A DNA stretch of 64,000 bases, taken from positions 1-64,000 of the forward strand of contig JAOAIT010000012.1 in the NCBI GenBank assembly GCA_026414565.1, read 5' to 3'. Positions within the stretch are counted from its first letter, which is position 1. Every line of letters begins with the position of its first letter. Positions 28,900 to 38,931 of the stretch are shown here, piece after piece. The stretch comes from Verrucomicrobiia bacterium (GTDB taxonomy: Bacteria > Verrucomicrobiota > Verrucomicrobiia > Limisphaerales > Fontisphaeraceae). The position numbers and the translations under genes are program-made. A model generated the notes under the pieces. It searched no databases. It was not told where the DNA came from and saw only the letters and a list, made by a program, of their open reading frames with translations.

Positions 28900-30459
28900 T
28901 TATTCGAGGCCGGCCGCCCGGAGAATCGCCCGCGCGCGCTCCTGAACCGCCGGATCCATCCTAATAATCGGCGGCCAGGGACGCGGAAAACCCTCGGCAG
29001 GCAGTTTGCGGGTGGCATCAATGCCCAGCTTGGAGCCAACCCCCATCACGCTGGTGGCGTGATCCAGCACGTCCGCCGGCCCTTTGGTGAAAATGCAATC
29101 CCGTTGCGGATCGGTGTTGGCGCACACCCGAAACAGCACCTCGGAGGTGTTGTGCACGTCCACGTCCTCGTCCACCACCACCATGTATTTGGTGAACATC
29201 ATCTGGCCCATGCCCCACAGGCCATGCATGATTTTGTAAGCCTGCATGGGATAGGTTTTCTTGATGCTCACCAGCACCAGATTGTGAAAAACCCCTTCGG
29301 CCGGCAGGGCAATGTCCACAATTTCAGGAAAATTCATCTTGATCACCGGCAGAAACAGTTTCACCGAGGCGCTGCCCATGTAGAAATCCTCCATCGGCGG
29401 CAGACCCACGATGGTGGCCGGATAAACCGCCTCCCGCCGGTGCGTTACCGCGGTAACGTGAAACACCGGATACGGCTCCGGCAACGTATAAAACCCCGTG
29501 TGGTCCCCGAAGGGGCCCTCCAGGCGCAGCGGCTCCCGGGGATCCACATACCCCTCAATGACAAAGTCGGCGTCGGCCGGCACATACAAATCATTGGTCT
29601 CGCACTTCACCAGCTCCACCGATTTCTTCCGCAGGTAGCCAGCCAGCAACAGTTCATCCAAACCGTCGGGCAGCGGAGCCGTGGCGGCAAAGGCATACAC
29701 CGGATCGCCCCCCAGGAAAATGCTCACCGGCATCCGGGTGCCTGTCTCATAATACCGCCGCCCATGCCGCGCCCCCACCTTCTGCAACTGCCAATGCATG
29801 CCGGTGGTCCGCTCATCATAAATCTGTATGCGATACATCCCCACATTCCGCTCGCCCGTATCAGGATCCTGCGTCACCACACACGGCAGCGTGATGAACC
29901 GACCCCCGTCCAGCGGCCAGCACTTGAGAATCGGCAGATTGAGCAACGTGGGGGGATTTGGCGCAGTGGGCGGAAGATTGACCGGCCCCGGCGGCAACGC
30001 CGGCGGCGGCCCCGCCTCCCGCGCGGCGGCGGCCGTCACGGCCGGCTCAAACAAATGCTTCACCTCTTTGCAGGGGCCGCTGGAAACCTTCACCGGCCGC
30101 GCATGGCGCAAATCCAGGGCCGTGCTCAGGAGTTTGAGCGCCTCCCGGAAATTCATCGGCGGTTTGGCCTTGACCAGGCTGCCCAATTCGGCCGCCACCG
30201 CCTCCACCGACTCCGCGCCGAGGCTCAAGGCCATGCGTTTCCAGGATCCCAGGGTGTTGATGGCGACTGGAAACGGCGAGACCTGCCCGTTGACCGTCGG
30301 CTGCTCGAACAGCAGAGCCTTGCCACCGCCGGGAGCCTTCATCTGCTGATCCGCCAGCGCGGTGATTTCCAGCTCCGTCGCCACCGGCGCGCTGATGCGG
30401 ACCAGCTCGCCGGCCTGCTCCAGCCGGCGGAGAAAGTCGCGGAATGAGGCGTACGCCAT
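28900..30459 (-). CDS. UbiD-family prenylated-FMN decarboxylase
   Basis: The product is 519 residues. The family signature regions are present: ERNVGMYRIQ (about 203-212) at the cofactor site, the LEGPFGDHTGFY loop (about 313-324) carrying the catalytic Glu, and the C-terminal KYMVVVDEDVDVHN segment. UbiD-type enzymes use prenylated FMN made by UbiX to decarboxylate aromatic or unsaturated acids; the ubiquinone/menaquinone precursor is the usual guess. An Ala/Pro-rich stretch at about residues 140-172 is inserted before the cofactor region and looks disordered. No ubiX is adjacent. The gene is divergent from the Wzc-like kinase across 125 bases. Confidence 0.9.
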   Translation of the reverse strand: MAYASFRDFLRRLEQAGELVRISAPVATELEITALADQQMKAPGGGKALLFEQPTVNGQVSPFPVAINTLGSWKRMALSLGAESVEAVAAELGSLVKAKPPMNFREALKLLSTALDLRHARPVKVSSGPCKEVKHLFEPAVTAAAAREAGPPPALPPGPVNLPPTAPNPPTLLNLPILKCWPLDGGRFITLPCVVTQDPDTGERNVGMYRIQIYDERTTGMHWQLQKVGARHGRRYYETGTRMPVSIFLGGDPVYAFAATAPLPDGLDELLLAGYLRKKSVELVKCETNDLYVPADADFVIEGYVDPREPLRLEGPFGDHTGFYTLPEPYPVFHVTAVTHRREAVYPATIVGLPPMEDFYMGSASVKLFLPVIKMNFPEIVDIALPAEGVFHNLVLVSIKKTYPMQAYKIMHGLWGMGQMMFTKYMVVVDEDVDVHNTSEVLFRVCANTDPQRDCIFTKGPADVLDHATSVMGVGSKLGIDATRKLPAEGFPRPWPPIIRMDPAVQERARAILRAAGLE

Positions 30460-30584
30460 AACGCCGGAAAAATAGCAGGCGGCAAAAAAACCTCATAGCA
30501 AATTGTCCGGGGCAAAATAACTCGACAAAACGCACCTGACCCGGCATTATATAAATCTTTGAAGCGCAGTATTGTGACGTTCTT

Positions 30585-32777
30585 ATGTTACCTGGGTTAA
30601 AGCGGCGCGGCATCAATTTCGCCGACATTGTGCTCTACGTGGCGATTGCCTTGAAGCACTGGCGGCTCATGGTGCTGCTCATGTTTTTTGCACTGACTCT
30701 CGGTTTGACGTTCTTCGTGTATGTCAAACCGGTGTACATGGCCAAATCACTCATTCGCTACCACGCCCTGGAGCGCCCTGTGGACGCGGAAAAGGTGTTC
30801 CGCGACAGCAGCGAACGCGAACTCATCAGCCGGCTCACCGCCGATCACATCATCCGGCGCACCGCCCGCCGCCTCGGTTTGCCGGACAATCCCAAAATCC
30901 TGTATGCCGAGCACCTGCGGGCTGTGCAGGTCCGCTTCAATTCCGAGCGCAACCTCGAAGTCACCGTCCTCGCCTATCAGGGCGACCTCGTCCGCAAATG
31001 GACGGAGGTCATGTTGGAGGAGTTTTTGAAAGACCGCGAAGAAAAGCGCGTGGAAATGCGGGAAAAGATCATCTCCTCCTACACCGAAGAGCTGAAGGAA
31101 GTCTCCCGCCGCATGGAAGAAGCGCTCATGTCCACCCATCAGGTGGAAAGCGGACGCAAAACCGAGCTGCAAACCAAGCTGGCCCTGCTCCAGGAGGTGC
31201 CCAAGCAGTTGGTGGAAGTCTCCGAACGCCTCGAAGTGCTGGAGCGCGTCAGAAAAACCCTCGACGATGAAAGCATGGACGTCGTCTCGCGCCTGTCGCT
31301 GCTTTCCGCCATCCTGAAAAACTCCACCATCCGGCCGGGGGACCTCGTGCCGGGCGCCGAAGGCGCCAACAAGGCGCCCGTGGTGGTGGTGCCCTCCAGC
31401 GTCACCTCCCCCACCCAGATGCGCTGGGAGGATTTGCAACGGGAGCACGAAAAACTGCAGCTCGCGGTCAACGAGCTGGGCAAAAAATACCTCCCCGGCC
31501 ACCCCAAAATGGCGGAGGCGCTCAAAAAACTTGAGGAAATCAACCGGGCGCTGGAAGCGGAACTGCGCGCCGCGCAACAGACTTATCACCTCGAATACGT
31601 CAGCCTGAGCCAGAAAAAGGCCGAGCTGCAGGCGCGCCTGCCGGAATACGAAAAAGCCCTGCTCGAGCAAAAGATGTTCATGCAGGAATTGGAGCGCAAA
31701 GGCGCCGGCAACCTCGGCTTCGCCGCCATGTACAAGGAAATGGCCACCCGCCTGAGCATGATTGACTTCGGCGCCGACAAGGAGCGCTCGCATTTGCAAT
31801 TCATGGGGCACATCGAACTGCGTGATGAAATCCCCGTTTCCCCCAACCGCTTGAAGCTGGTGATCTACTCTCTCGGCCTGGGATTGTTTCTGGCCCTGGG
31901 CATCCCCTTCCTCATTGAATTCCTCGATCACACCGTCAGCAACGTCGAGGAAATGGAGCAAAATCACCGCCTGCGCGGCCTGGGCATTGTGCCCCGCCTC
32001 GACCCTAGCCAGTTGCCCGGCAGTCCTGTGGCCGGCGGGCATGTGGACCGGCAGATTGTCGAAAACTTCCGGGTCATCCGCACCAACCTGCTCTCCATGG
32101 GCGCGGTGACCCGCGACCCACAGGCCATCGTCATCGCCAGCGCCATGCCGGAGGAGGGCAAAACGGTGGTCAGCTACAACCTGGCCCGCTCCTTCGCGCA
32201 AATGGGGGAGAAAACACTCCTGATTGACGCTGACCTGCGCCGCGGACGCCTCCACCGGCTCTTTGGCCAGCGCAGTGCGCCCGGCCTGAGCAACATCCTG
32301 ATGCAACATGCCAACTGGCGCGACGTTGTGCGCCCTACCGATCACGAGCACCTGACCCTCCTGGCCTGCGGCAAACATCTGGAGGGCGCCACCGAACTGG
32401 TCGGCTCGCCCGCCTTTGAGAAATTGCTCACCGAACTTCGCCAGGAATACCGCCGCATCATCATTGACACCCCGCCCATCCTCGGGCTGTCGGAAACCGC
32501 CATGCTGCAACGCCTGGTGGACGGCGTGGTGCTGGTGGTCTGGTGCGGACGCACCCCCGCCCGCTATGTCAAATCCGCCGTGGAAATCCTGCAGGCCAAT
32601 CACGCCAATTTCTACGGCTTTGTGTTGAACCGGCTGGACCTGTCGGTGACCTCCAACTACTACAATTATTACAACTACTATTATTACTCGTACCACTACT
32701 ATAAGAGCTACAAGGCCGTCGAGGCCCAGCCGCCCGCCGAATCCAATCCCACCCCCGCCGAAAAAAGCACCTCCTAA
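30585..32777 (+). CDS. Wzc-like bacterial tyrosine autokinase / polysaccharide copolymerase
   Basis: The product is 730 residues. A Wzz-type chain-length domain comes first: a membrane helix at about 25-47, long coiled coils in the periplasmic part, and a second helix at about 426-448 after a P-x2-P-type region. The BY-kinase domain follows: Walker A SAMPEEGKT (about 519-527), Walker A' LLIDADLRRGR, Walker B IIIDTPP. The C-terminus has a dense tyrosine cluster (about residues 692-711), the autophosphorylation tail of this family. The two-module single chain is the proteobacterial arrangement. It regulates export and length of exopolysaccharide. GT2 and GT4 genes follow directly. Confidence 0.93.
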   Translation: MLPGLKRRGINFADIVLYVAIALKHWRLMVLLMFFALTLGLTFFVYVKPVYMAKSLIRYHALERPVDAEKVFRDSSERELISRLTADHIIRRTARRLGLPDNPKILYAEHLRAVQVRFNSERNLEVTVLAYQGDLVRKWTEVMLEEFLKDREEKRVEMREKIISSYTEELKEVSRRMEEALMSTHQVESGRKTELQTKLALLQEVPKQLVEVSERLEVLERVRKTLDDESMDVVSRLSLLSAILKNSTIRPGDLVPGAEGANKAPVVVVPSSVTSPTQMRWEDLQREHEKLQLAVNELGKKYLPGHPKMAEALKKLEEINRALEAELRAAQQTYHLEYVSLSQKKAELQARLPEYEKALLEQKMFMQELERKGAGNLGFAAMYKEMATRLSMIDFGADKERSHLQFMGHIELRDEIPVSPNRLKLVIYSLGLGLFLALGIPFLIEFLDHTVSNVEEMEQNHRLRGLGIVPRLDPSQLPGSPVAGGHVDRQIVENFRVIRTNLLSMGAVTRDPQAIVIASAMPEEGKTVVSYNLARSFAQMGEKTLLIDADLRRGRLHRLFGQRSAPGLSNILMQHANWRDVVRPTDHEHLTLLACGKHLEGATELVGSPAFEKLLTELRQEYRRIIIDTPPILGLSETAMLQRLVDGVVLVVWCGRTPARYVKSAVEILQANHANFYGFVLNRLDLSVTSNYYNYYNYYYYSYHYYKSYKAVEAQPPAESNPTPAEKSTS

Positions 32778-32797
32778 CCCCGCAACCACGGCCGCCC

Positions 32798-33796
32798 ATG
32801 CCGCCAGTGGAGGAACAGGCCGGACCGCGCAGCTCCCCCTCCCCCGCTGCCGCCCACACGTGGGGCGTGAGCGTCATCATCCCGGCTTACAACTACGCCC
32901 ACTACCTGCCCCATGCCCTGGAGTCCGCCCTGGCGCAAACGCATCAACCGCTGGAAATCCTGGTGGTGGACGACGGCTCCACCGATGCCACCCGCGAAGT
33001 CGTGGCACGCTTTGGCGGGCGCGTGCGTTACCACTATCAAACCAATGCCGGCTTGTCGGCCGCCCGTAACACCGGTCTCCGGGAAAGCCGTTTTCCCTTT
33101 GTGGCCCTGCTGGATGCCGACGACCAATGGCTGCCGGAGCGGGTGGCCTCGGCCATCGCCTGCTTCCAGCAGCTTGACCCGCAGTTTGGTGTCGTCGCCT
33201 GCCGCTCCACCCGCATCAACCAGCATGGCGAACCCCTCCCCCTCAACCCCGGCGAACAGGAACTGGCCGGAGAAATCACGGCGGCGGACATTTTGTGGCG
33301 CACCCGGTTTTCGCCTTCGTCGGTGGTGGCCCGCCGGGAGGTGTTTGAGTCGTGCGGAGGATTTGACACGGCCCTGCGCAGCTCCGAGGACCGGGATATG
33401 TGGCTGCGGGCCGCCATTCGCTGGCGCGTGTGGCTGCAACCCGAACGCCTGGTGCTCATTCGCAAGCATGACGCCAACATGAGCCGCCACGCCAGCCGCA
33501 TGCGGGAAAACATGCGGCAGGTCATCAACAAAGCCTGGCGCCTGCAGGCGGTGCCGCGGCATCGCCTGGATTACTGGCTGCAGGCGCTGGCCATCTGGCG
33601 CTACCAGACCGCCTTGATCTGTGCCGGCAGCGGGCAGCAGACGGAGGCGCTCCGCGATCTGCTGTTTTCGCTGCTCTTCTGGCCTCTCCCCATTCAGGGC
33701 CGGCGCATCGGCTCCACCGTGTCCTTCACCCGCCTGCGCTCCTTGGGGCGGGCTTTGCACCCCTCCCCTTCTGTTTCCCGCTCCCGCTCCGCATGA
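32798..33796 (+). CDS. GT2-family glycosyltransferase
   Basis: The product is 332 residues. After a 20-residue Pro/Ser-rich leader the GT-A fold starts with VSVIIPAYNYAHYL. The two aspartate motifs are VVDDGSTDAT and LLDADDQW, and SEDRDMWLRAA is the ED catalytic-base region of family 2. There is no membrane helix, so it probably works at the cytoplasmic face. It lies 20 bases after the Wzc-like kinase and overlaps the next glycosyltransferase by four bases (ATGA), which supports one exopolysaccharide operon. Confidence 0.9.
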   Translation: MPPVEEQAGPRSSPSPAAAHTWGVSVIIPAYNYAHYLPHALESALAQTHQPLEILVVDDGSTDATREVVARFGGRVRYHYQTNAGLSAARNTGLRESRFPFVALLDADDQWLPERVASAIACFQQLDPQFGVVACRSTRINQHGEPLPLNPGEQELAGEITAADILWRTRFSPSSVVARREVFESCGGFDTALRSSEDRDMWLRAAIRWRVWLQPERLVLIRKHDANMSRHASRMRENMRQVINKAWRLQAVPRHRLDYWLQALAIWRYQTALICAGSGQQTEALRDLLFSLLFWPLPIQGRRIGSTVSFTRLRSLGRALHPSPSVSRSRSA

Positions 33797-34917
33797 GTCA
33801 GCCCCAGCTCATCTTGCACGTGGTCTTTTCGCTCGAACCCGGCGGCATGGAGAACGGTCTGGTCAACGTGGCCCGCCGCCTGGATGCGCGGGAATTTGCC
33901 GTGCATGTCTGCTGCCTGGAAAAGGCCGGGGAGTTTCTCCGGCGGCTGCCGCCCGCCATCGGCGTCACCGTCCTGGGCAAAGGCGGCGGCATGTCACCCG
34001 CCACGGTGATGAAATTGCGCGGGCTGCTATACCACCTGCAGCCCGCCGTCCTCCATACCCACAACCTGGGGCCGCTGTTTTATGCCGCTCTGGCCAACCG
34101 TTGGGGACCGCGCGTGCCCTTGCTCCACGGCGAGCACGGCATGTTGACGCCCCGCGAGCGGCGGGGCTGGCGTTATTGGCTGCGGCGCGCCTTGTACCGG
34201 CGCTGCACCGCCGTCCACACCGTTTCTCAAACCCTCTTGCAGTATTATCACGCGCGCGGATTCCATCATCCGCGCATGACCGCCATTGTGAACGGCGTGG
34301 ACAGTGAACGTTTCGCCCCGGGCGACCGCGCCGCCGCCCGGCGCGCGCTCGGCGTGCCGGACGGGGCCTTCGTCCTGGGCATGATGGGCAGTTTCCAACG
34401 CCGCAAACGGCACCAGGAAGTAGTCTCCGCCTTCCACACTGTGGCCGGAGATTTTCACCAGGCTCACCTGCTCCTGGTGGGCGCGCGCGGTCCGGAGAGC
34501 GACGCCGTGGCCGCGCTGGCCCGCGCCGGGCGTCATGGCTCGCGCATTCACCTCGTGCCCTACCAGGAAGACCCCCGTCCGTTTTATCAGGCGATGGACG
34601 TCCTCATTGTGGCCTCGGAAAACGAGGGACTCTCCAACGCCGCCCTGGAGGCCATGGCCTGCGGCGTGCCGGTGTTGGCGGGAGAAGCTTGCGGGAACGC
34701 AGAAATCATCACCCCCGGCCAGAATGGCTGGCTGGCGCCGCTCGACACAGCGGACGCCATCGCCCGCGCCTTGCGTTCCTGTCTGGCTTCCCCCCTCGAG
34801 GCCGCCCGCCTGGGAAGCCAGGCCCGCGCCACCGTCGTGCAACAATTCCGGGTGGAGGACATGGCCGCGCAATATGCCCGGTTGTACCGTGAGCTGGCAC
34901 AGCAGGCGGCAGCCTGA
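33793..34917 (+). CDS. GT4-family glycosyltransferase
   Basis: The product is 374 residues with a GT-B fold. The N-terminal lobe has the EPGGMENGLVNVA glycine loop and VLHTHNLGP. The donor lobe has GMMGSFQRRKRHQEVV and the E-x7-E motif in ASENEGLSNAALEAMACGVPV. It is typical of exopolysaccharide group 1 transferases such as the EpsF/TagE-like branch. Its ATG overlaps the stop of the GT2 gene, so translation is likely coupled. Donor and acceptor are unknown. Confidence 0.9.
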   Translation: MSQPQLILHVVFSLEPGGMENGLVNVARRLDAREFAVHVCCLEKAGEFLRRLPPAIGVTVLGKGGGMSPATVMKLRGLLYHLQPAVLHTHNLGPLFYAALANRWGPRVPLLHGEHGMLTPRERRGWRYWLRRALYRRCTAVHTVSQTLLQYYHARGFHHPRMTAIVNGVDSERFAPGDRAAARRALGVPDGAFVLGMMGSFQRRKRHQEVVSAFHTVAGDFHQAHLLLVGARGPESDAVAALARAGRHGSRIHLVPYQEDPRPFYQAMDVLIVASENEGLSNAALEAMACGVPVLAGEACGNAEIITPGQNGWLAPLDTADAIARALRSCLASPLEAARLGSQARATVVQQFRVEDMAAQYARLYRELAQQAAA

Positions 34918-35027
34918 AGAACCGCTGCGCCGCTCATCTTGCGCTTGCGCCGCAGACTTGGTTTTGCTTTACTGCCGGAGCACGAAGCCAATACACGAAC
35001 AAAGCAACAGCCTTTTTAAGCTCGAAC

Positions 35028-36293
35028 ATGAACACGGTAACCTCCCTCAAAGTCGTCAAGAAAAACGTCAAAACGCTGGTCGAATCGGCCCTCCAGGAAA
35101 GCGGCGGTCTGTTGCGGCTGGCCCCCTGCTGGGTGCCGCGCTCCTTCCTGCAACCAGGCAAGCGCCTCAAGCTGCATCCGGATGATTTATATGCCTATGG
35201 GTTGAACCGCGGCGGCATTGATGAACGCTGGTTTGCCTCCACCACCCCCGCCGCCAACGAAAATCGCACCCCCGATGAAGGCCTGAGTTATGTGGTCACC
35301 GGCAAGTACCGCTTCACCCTCAAGCAGGCCGTCGAGGAATGTGGCGCCACGCTGATTGGCGAGCGCATCTGGAAGAAATACAAACGCTGGCCCGTGTATT
35401 CCAAGTTCTTCGACAACATGGGGCCCATCCCCCACCACATGCACCAAAATGCCAAGCAGGCCGCGCTGGTGGGCCAGGAAGGCAAGCCGGAATCGTATTA
35501 TTTCCCGCCGCAGCATAACAACGTGGGCAACAACTTCCCCTACACCTTCTTCGGCCTGGAGCCCGGCACCACCAAGGAGCAGGTGCGCAAATGCCTGGAA
35601 AATTGGAACAAGGGCGACAACGGCATCCTGGACCTGTCCAAGGCCTACCGCCTGAAACCCGGCACCGGCTGGCTGGTGGGCCCCTGCATCCTCCATGCCC
35701 CCGGCTCGCTCTGCACTTATGAGCCGCAATGGGGCAGCGATGTCTTTGGCATGTACCAGTCCCTGGTGGAAGGCCGGGAAGTGCCGTGGAGCCTCCTGGT
35801 CAAGGACGTGCCCAAAAAATACCACCAAGATTTGGATTACCTCGTCGAACAGCTCGACTGGGAAGCCAATGTGGATCCAAACTTCAAGGACAATCATTAC
35901 CTTGAACCAGTCCCCGTGGCCGACACCCGCAGCGAAGGTTACATGGACCGCTGGATTGTCTATGGCAAGGTGGACGGCGAGCAGCTTTTCACCGCCAAAG
36001 AACTAACGGTGGACCCCGGCGTGAAGTGCACCATCAAGGACAAGGGCGCCTACGGCCTCATTGTCGTGCAGGGCAAAGGCCGCATGAACAATCTCGCCTT
36101 GGACTGCCCGAAACTCATCCGCTTCCATGAGCTCACCGAGGACGAGGTGTTCTGCACCGAGGAAGCGGCCAAGGCCGGCGTCGTCTTTGAAAACACCTCC
36201 CCCGTGGAGCCGCTGGTGGTTCTGCGCTATTTCGGCCCGGAGGTAAACCCTGACGCCCCCGAAGTCGGGGCCTACAAGAAGAACAAGTTCTAA
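35028..36293 (+). CDS. Phosphomannose-isomerase-like cupin protein
   Basis: The product is 421 residues and soluble. The pattern PIPHHMHQN, then GKPESYYF, then CILHAPGSLCTYEPQWGSD resembles the type I mannose-6-phosphate isomerase order of metal ligands (His, Glu, His) and the following E-x-Q-x-SD strand. The C-terminal part has a second beta-barrel with VDPGVKCTIKDKGAYGLIVVQG. I infer a metal-binding sugar isomerase or related cupin, not a proven ManA. A strong terminator follows, so it forms its own unit, downstream of the exopolysaccharide operon, where mannose-type sugar supply would make sense. Confidence 0.6.
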   Translation: MNTVTSLKVVKKNVKTLVESALQESGGLLRLAPCWVPRSFLQPGKRLKLHPDDLYAYGLNRGGIDERWFASTTPAANENRTPDEGLSYVVTGKYRFTLKQAVEECGATLIGERIWKKYKRWPVYSKFFDNMGPIPHHMHQNAKQAALVGQEGKPESYYFPPQHNNVGNNFPYTFFGLEPGTTKEQVRKCLENWNKGDNGILDLSKAYRLKPGTGWLVGPCILHAPGSLCTYEPQWGSDVFGMYQSLVEGREVPWSLLVKDVPKKYHQDLDYLVEQLDWEANVDPNFKDNHYLEPVPVADTRSEGYMDRWIVYGKVDGEQLFTAKELTVDPGVKCTIKDKGAYGLIVVQGKGRMNNLALDCPKLIRFHELTEDEVFCTEEAAKAGVVFENTSPVEPLVVLRYFGPEVNPDAPEVGAYKKNKF

Positions 36294-36321
36294 CCCGCTG
36301 CGTCCAAACAACCAAATGCCA

Positions 36322-36356
36322 GCAGGGACGGTCTCCCAGGCCGTCCCTGCTTTTTT
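36322..36356 (+). terminator. Rho-independent terminator
   Basis: GCAGGGACGG (36322-36331) pairs perfectly with CCGTCCCTGC (36341-36350), followed by six T (36351-36356). It lies 28 bases after the cupin gene stop. Confidence 0.95.
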
Positions 36357-36448
36357 AGCAGATGTTGCGGCGCGGCTTTCCCTCCCCGCGACGGACAGAG
36401 GCGCCCTGGCTTGATTTGCCGGCCCCAGCCCACATTTGGGATTCACAC

Positions 36449-36477
36449 GTGACAACCGCCATTTGTGCGCCTATCTT
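36449..36477 (+). promoter_or_regulatory. Probable ilvD promoter
   Basis: GTGACA (36449-36454) and TATCTT (36472-36477) are spaced by exactly 17 bases, 44 bases before the ilvD ATG. The -35 matches five of six and the -10 four of six positions. No leader peptide with repeated Val, Leu or Ile codons is visible. Confidence 0.5.
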
Positions 36478-36520
36478 TGGCCAGCGCCGGCCCCGGCCGG
36501 CTTAACCATCAATTAAAGCT

Positions 36521-38788
36521 ATGCGTTCTGACATCGTGAAAAAGGGCGCCGAGCGCGCCCCGCACCGCAGTCTCCTGCGCGCCACCGGCGTGATTGAGTC
36601 CGAGGAAGATTTCAACAAACCCTTCATCGCCATCGCCAATTCCTACACCGACTGCATCCCCGGCCACGCGCATTTGAACGAGGTGGGGTTGCTGCTCAAA
36701 CGGCTGGTGCGCGCCGCCGGCGGGGTGCCGTTCATCTTCAACACCATCGGGGTGGATGACGGCATCGCCATGGGCCACAGCGGCATGCTGTATTCCCTGC
36801 CCTCCCGCGAGCTGATTGCCGACTCCGTGGAAACGATGGTCAAGGCCCATTGTTTTGACGGCATGATCTGCGTACCGAACTGCGATAAAATCGTGCCCGG
36901 CATGCTCATGGGCGCCATGCGCGTGAACATCCCCACCCTCTTTGTCAGCGGCGGCCCCATGGCCGCCGGCATCGCGGAAATGGCCGCCACCCATGCGGAC
37001 GTGGTCGCCCATCTGCAACCGGCCGCCAAAAAGGCCGATCTCATCTCTGTCTTCAAGGGCGTGGGCGAGCTGCAAGCCGGGAAAATCACCGAAGAACAGC
37101 TTAAAAAACTGGAGCAGGTGGCCTGTCCCACCTGCGGCTCCTGCTCCGGCATGTTCACCGCCAACTCCATGAACTGCCTCTGCGAGGCCCTGGGCATGGC
37201 CCTGCCGGGCAACGGCACCATCCTGGCCGTGAGCAAGGAACGCGAGGCATTGTACGAACGGGCGGCGCGGCAAATCCTGTACCTCGTGGAAAAAGACATC
37301 AAACCGCGCGACATCGCCACCCTGGAGGCCTTCGACAACGCCCTCATGCTCGATGTGGCGATGGGCGGCTCCACCAACACCATCCTGCACACCCTGGCCA
37401 TCGCCCGCGAGGCCGGCATCCCCTACGACATCAAGCGCATTGACGACATCTCGCGGCGCATCCCCTGCCTGTGCAAAGTCAGTCCCTCCTCGGATTACCA
37501 CATCCAGGATGTGCAACGCGCCGGCGGCATCCACACGATCCTGGGCGAGCTTAAACGCATGGGCGTGCTCAACCTCAACTGCCTGACCGTCACCGGCAAG
37601 ACCATCGGCCAGAACATTGATGAATGGGATGTGCGCTCCGAGCGTTGCACCCCCTGGGCCAGGGCCTCCCGTGTCAGCGGCGCCTCGGCCATCGTCGTGG
37701 ACCCCAACGACAAACTCGGCCCCGCCGCCCGCACGGCCTCCGGCAACCTGGCCCCCAAACCCATGCTTTTCCACGCCGCCGAGCCGCTGGCCATCACCCT
37801 CTGGCGCTGGGCCGCGGCCTGGAACGCAGGCGACTTCGAGGCCCTGCTTGCCCTCTGCAACGATAAAACCACGCTCAAACTGCCCGATCAAGCCCTCCGC
37901 AAAGGCCTGGCCAACCTGCGGGACTTCTGGCAGCAGCACTACCAGGAAGCCCGCGGACTGGTCCGCGCAGAATTGGGTGATTTCCGCGGCGAACCCGTGG
38001 TCATCCTCTGGAAGTATGAAAAAGCCGGCGCCCGCGCCAGGGCCGCCATCCTGCGCGGTCGCGGCTTGAAGAACTGGGTGCTGACGCGCCTGGAGTGGGA
38101 CGCCAACCCCAAACACCTGGCCAAAGTCACCGCCAGCGGCCTGATGCCCTACGATCCGGCCTTCCGTTTCAATCCCCAGGATTGCATCCGCAGCCGGGAC
38201 ACCGCCTATTCCCCGGATGGGGGGTTGGCCATTTTGTATGGACAACTCGCCCCCGAGGGCAGCGTGGTCAAGACCGCCGGCATCAGCGAGGGCTTCAAGG
38301 CCCAATGCGGGCCGGGCTTTGTATTCGAGGGGCCTTGCGTGATTTTCGAAAGCCAGGAGGAAGCCTGCGCCGGCATCCTCGGCGGCAAGGTCAAACCGGG
38401 CGATGTCGTGATCATCCGCAACGAGGGCCCGCGCGGCGGGCCGGGCATGCAGGAAATGCTCTCGCCCACCAGCTACATCGTGGGCATGGGACTGGGCGAC
38501 AAGGTGGCGCTGATCACCGATGGCCGCTTCAGCGGCGGCACCGCCGGCGCCTGCATCGGGCATGTCTCCCCCGAAGCCGCCGAGGGCGGCCCCATTGGCC
38601 TGCTCAAGCCAGGCGACCGACTGCGCATTGATTTCCCCAACCGCCGCATTGACATCCTGGTGCCGGAGGCGGAGCTGGCCGAGCGCAAACGCCACTGGCA
38701 GCCCGTCCAACGCACCTTGAGCGGCTGGCTGGCGCGCTACCGCAAAATGGTGACCAACGCCAGCCAGGGCGGGATTCTCGCGTCCTGA
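36521..38788 (+). CDS. ilvD: Dihydroxy-acid dehydratase with inserted NTF2-like domain
   Basis: The product is 755 residues, about 180-200 more than usual IlvD (~555-575). The IlvD parts are intact. Cluster ligands sit at C45 (SYTDCIPGH), C121 (CVPNCDK) and the CPTCGSCSG region (202-210). Active-site segments [10 protein letters not shown] and [10 protein letters not shown] are present. Between [10 protein letters not shown] (about 357-366) and [18 protein letters not shown] (about 563-580) a foreign block of about 180 residues is inserted. Its core (about 420-528), with [17 protein letters not shown] and [11 protein letters not shown], reads like a SnoaL/NTF2-like cone fold. The enzyme makes 2-keto acids in Val/Leu/Ile synthesis. 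The insert's role is unknown; it could bind a ligand or regulate. No frameshift is visible at either junction. Confidence 0.9.
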   Translation: MRSDIVKKGAERAPHRSLLRATGVIESEEDFNKPFIAIANSYTDCIPGHAHLNEVGLLLKRLVRAAGGVPFIFNTIGVDDGIAMGHSGMLYSLPSRELIADSVETMVKAHCFDGMICVPNCDKIVPGMLMGAMRVNIPTLFVSGGPMAAGIAEMAATHADVVAHLQPAAKKADLISVFKGVGELQAGKITEEQLKKLEQVACPTCGSCSGMFTANSMNCLCEALGMALPGNGTILAVSKEREALYERAARQILYLVEKDIKPRDIATLEAFDNALMLDVAMGGSTNTILHTLAIAREAGIPYDIKRIDDISRRIPCLCKVSPSSDYHIQDVQRAGGIHTILGELKRMGVLNLNCLTVTGKTIGQNIDEWDVRSERCTPWARASRVSGASAIVVDPNDKLGPAARTASGNLAPKPMLFHAAEPLAITLWRWAAAWNAGDFEALLALCNDKTTLKLPDQALRKGLANLRDFWQQHYQEARGLVRAELGDFRGEPVVILWKYEKAGARARAAILRGRGLKNWVLTRLEWDANPKHLAKVTASGLMPYDPAFRFNPQDCIRSRDTAYSPDGGLAILYGQLAPEGSVVKTAGISEGFKAQCGPGFVFEGPCVIFESQEEACAGILGGKVKPGDVVIIRNEGPRGGPGMQEMLSPTSYIVGMGLGDKVALITDGRFSGGTAGACIGHVSPEAAEGGPIGLLKPGDRLRIDFPNRRIDILVPEAELAERKRHWQPVQRTLSGWLARYRKMVTNASQGGILAS

Positions 38789-38931
38789 TTTCCCGGCGCA
38801 CCCAGAATTTGAGATGCTTTTGGGAAAAACTCCGGGGCTCGAGCAGCCGGGCCTTCCGGGGAACGTGGAGTTTTGCCTGCAATAATGGCGCTTCAGCGTC
38901 TGACCCAACGGGCCGCCAGGCCAGGGGAATC

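Noticed and set aside
30525-30560. Sigma-70 promoter before the Wzc-like kinase
   Set aside because: TCGACA and a TATATA-like stretch are present, but the spacing is about 20 bases, so the match is too weak to list as a feature.
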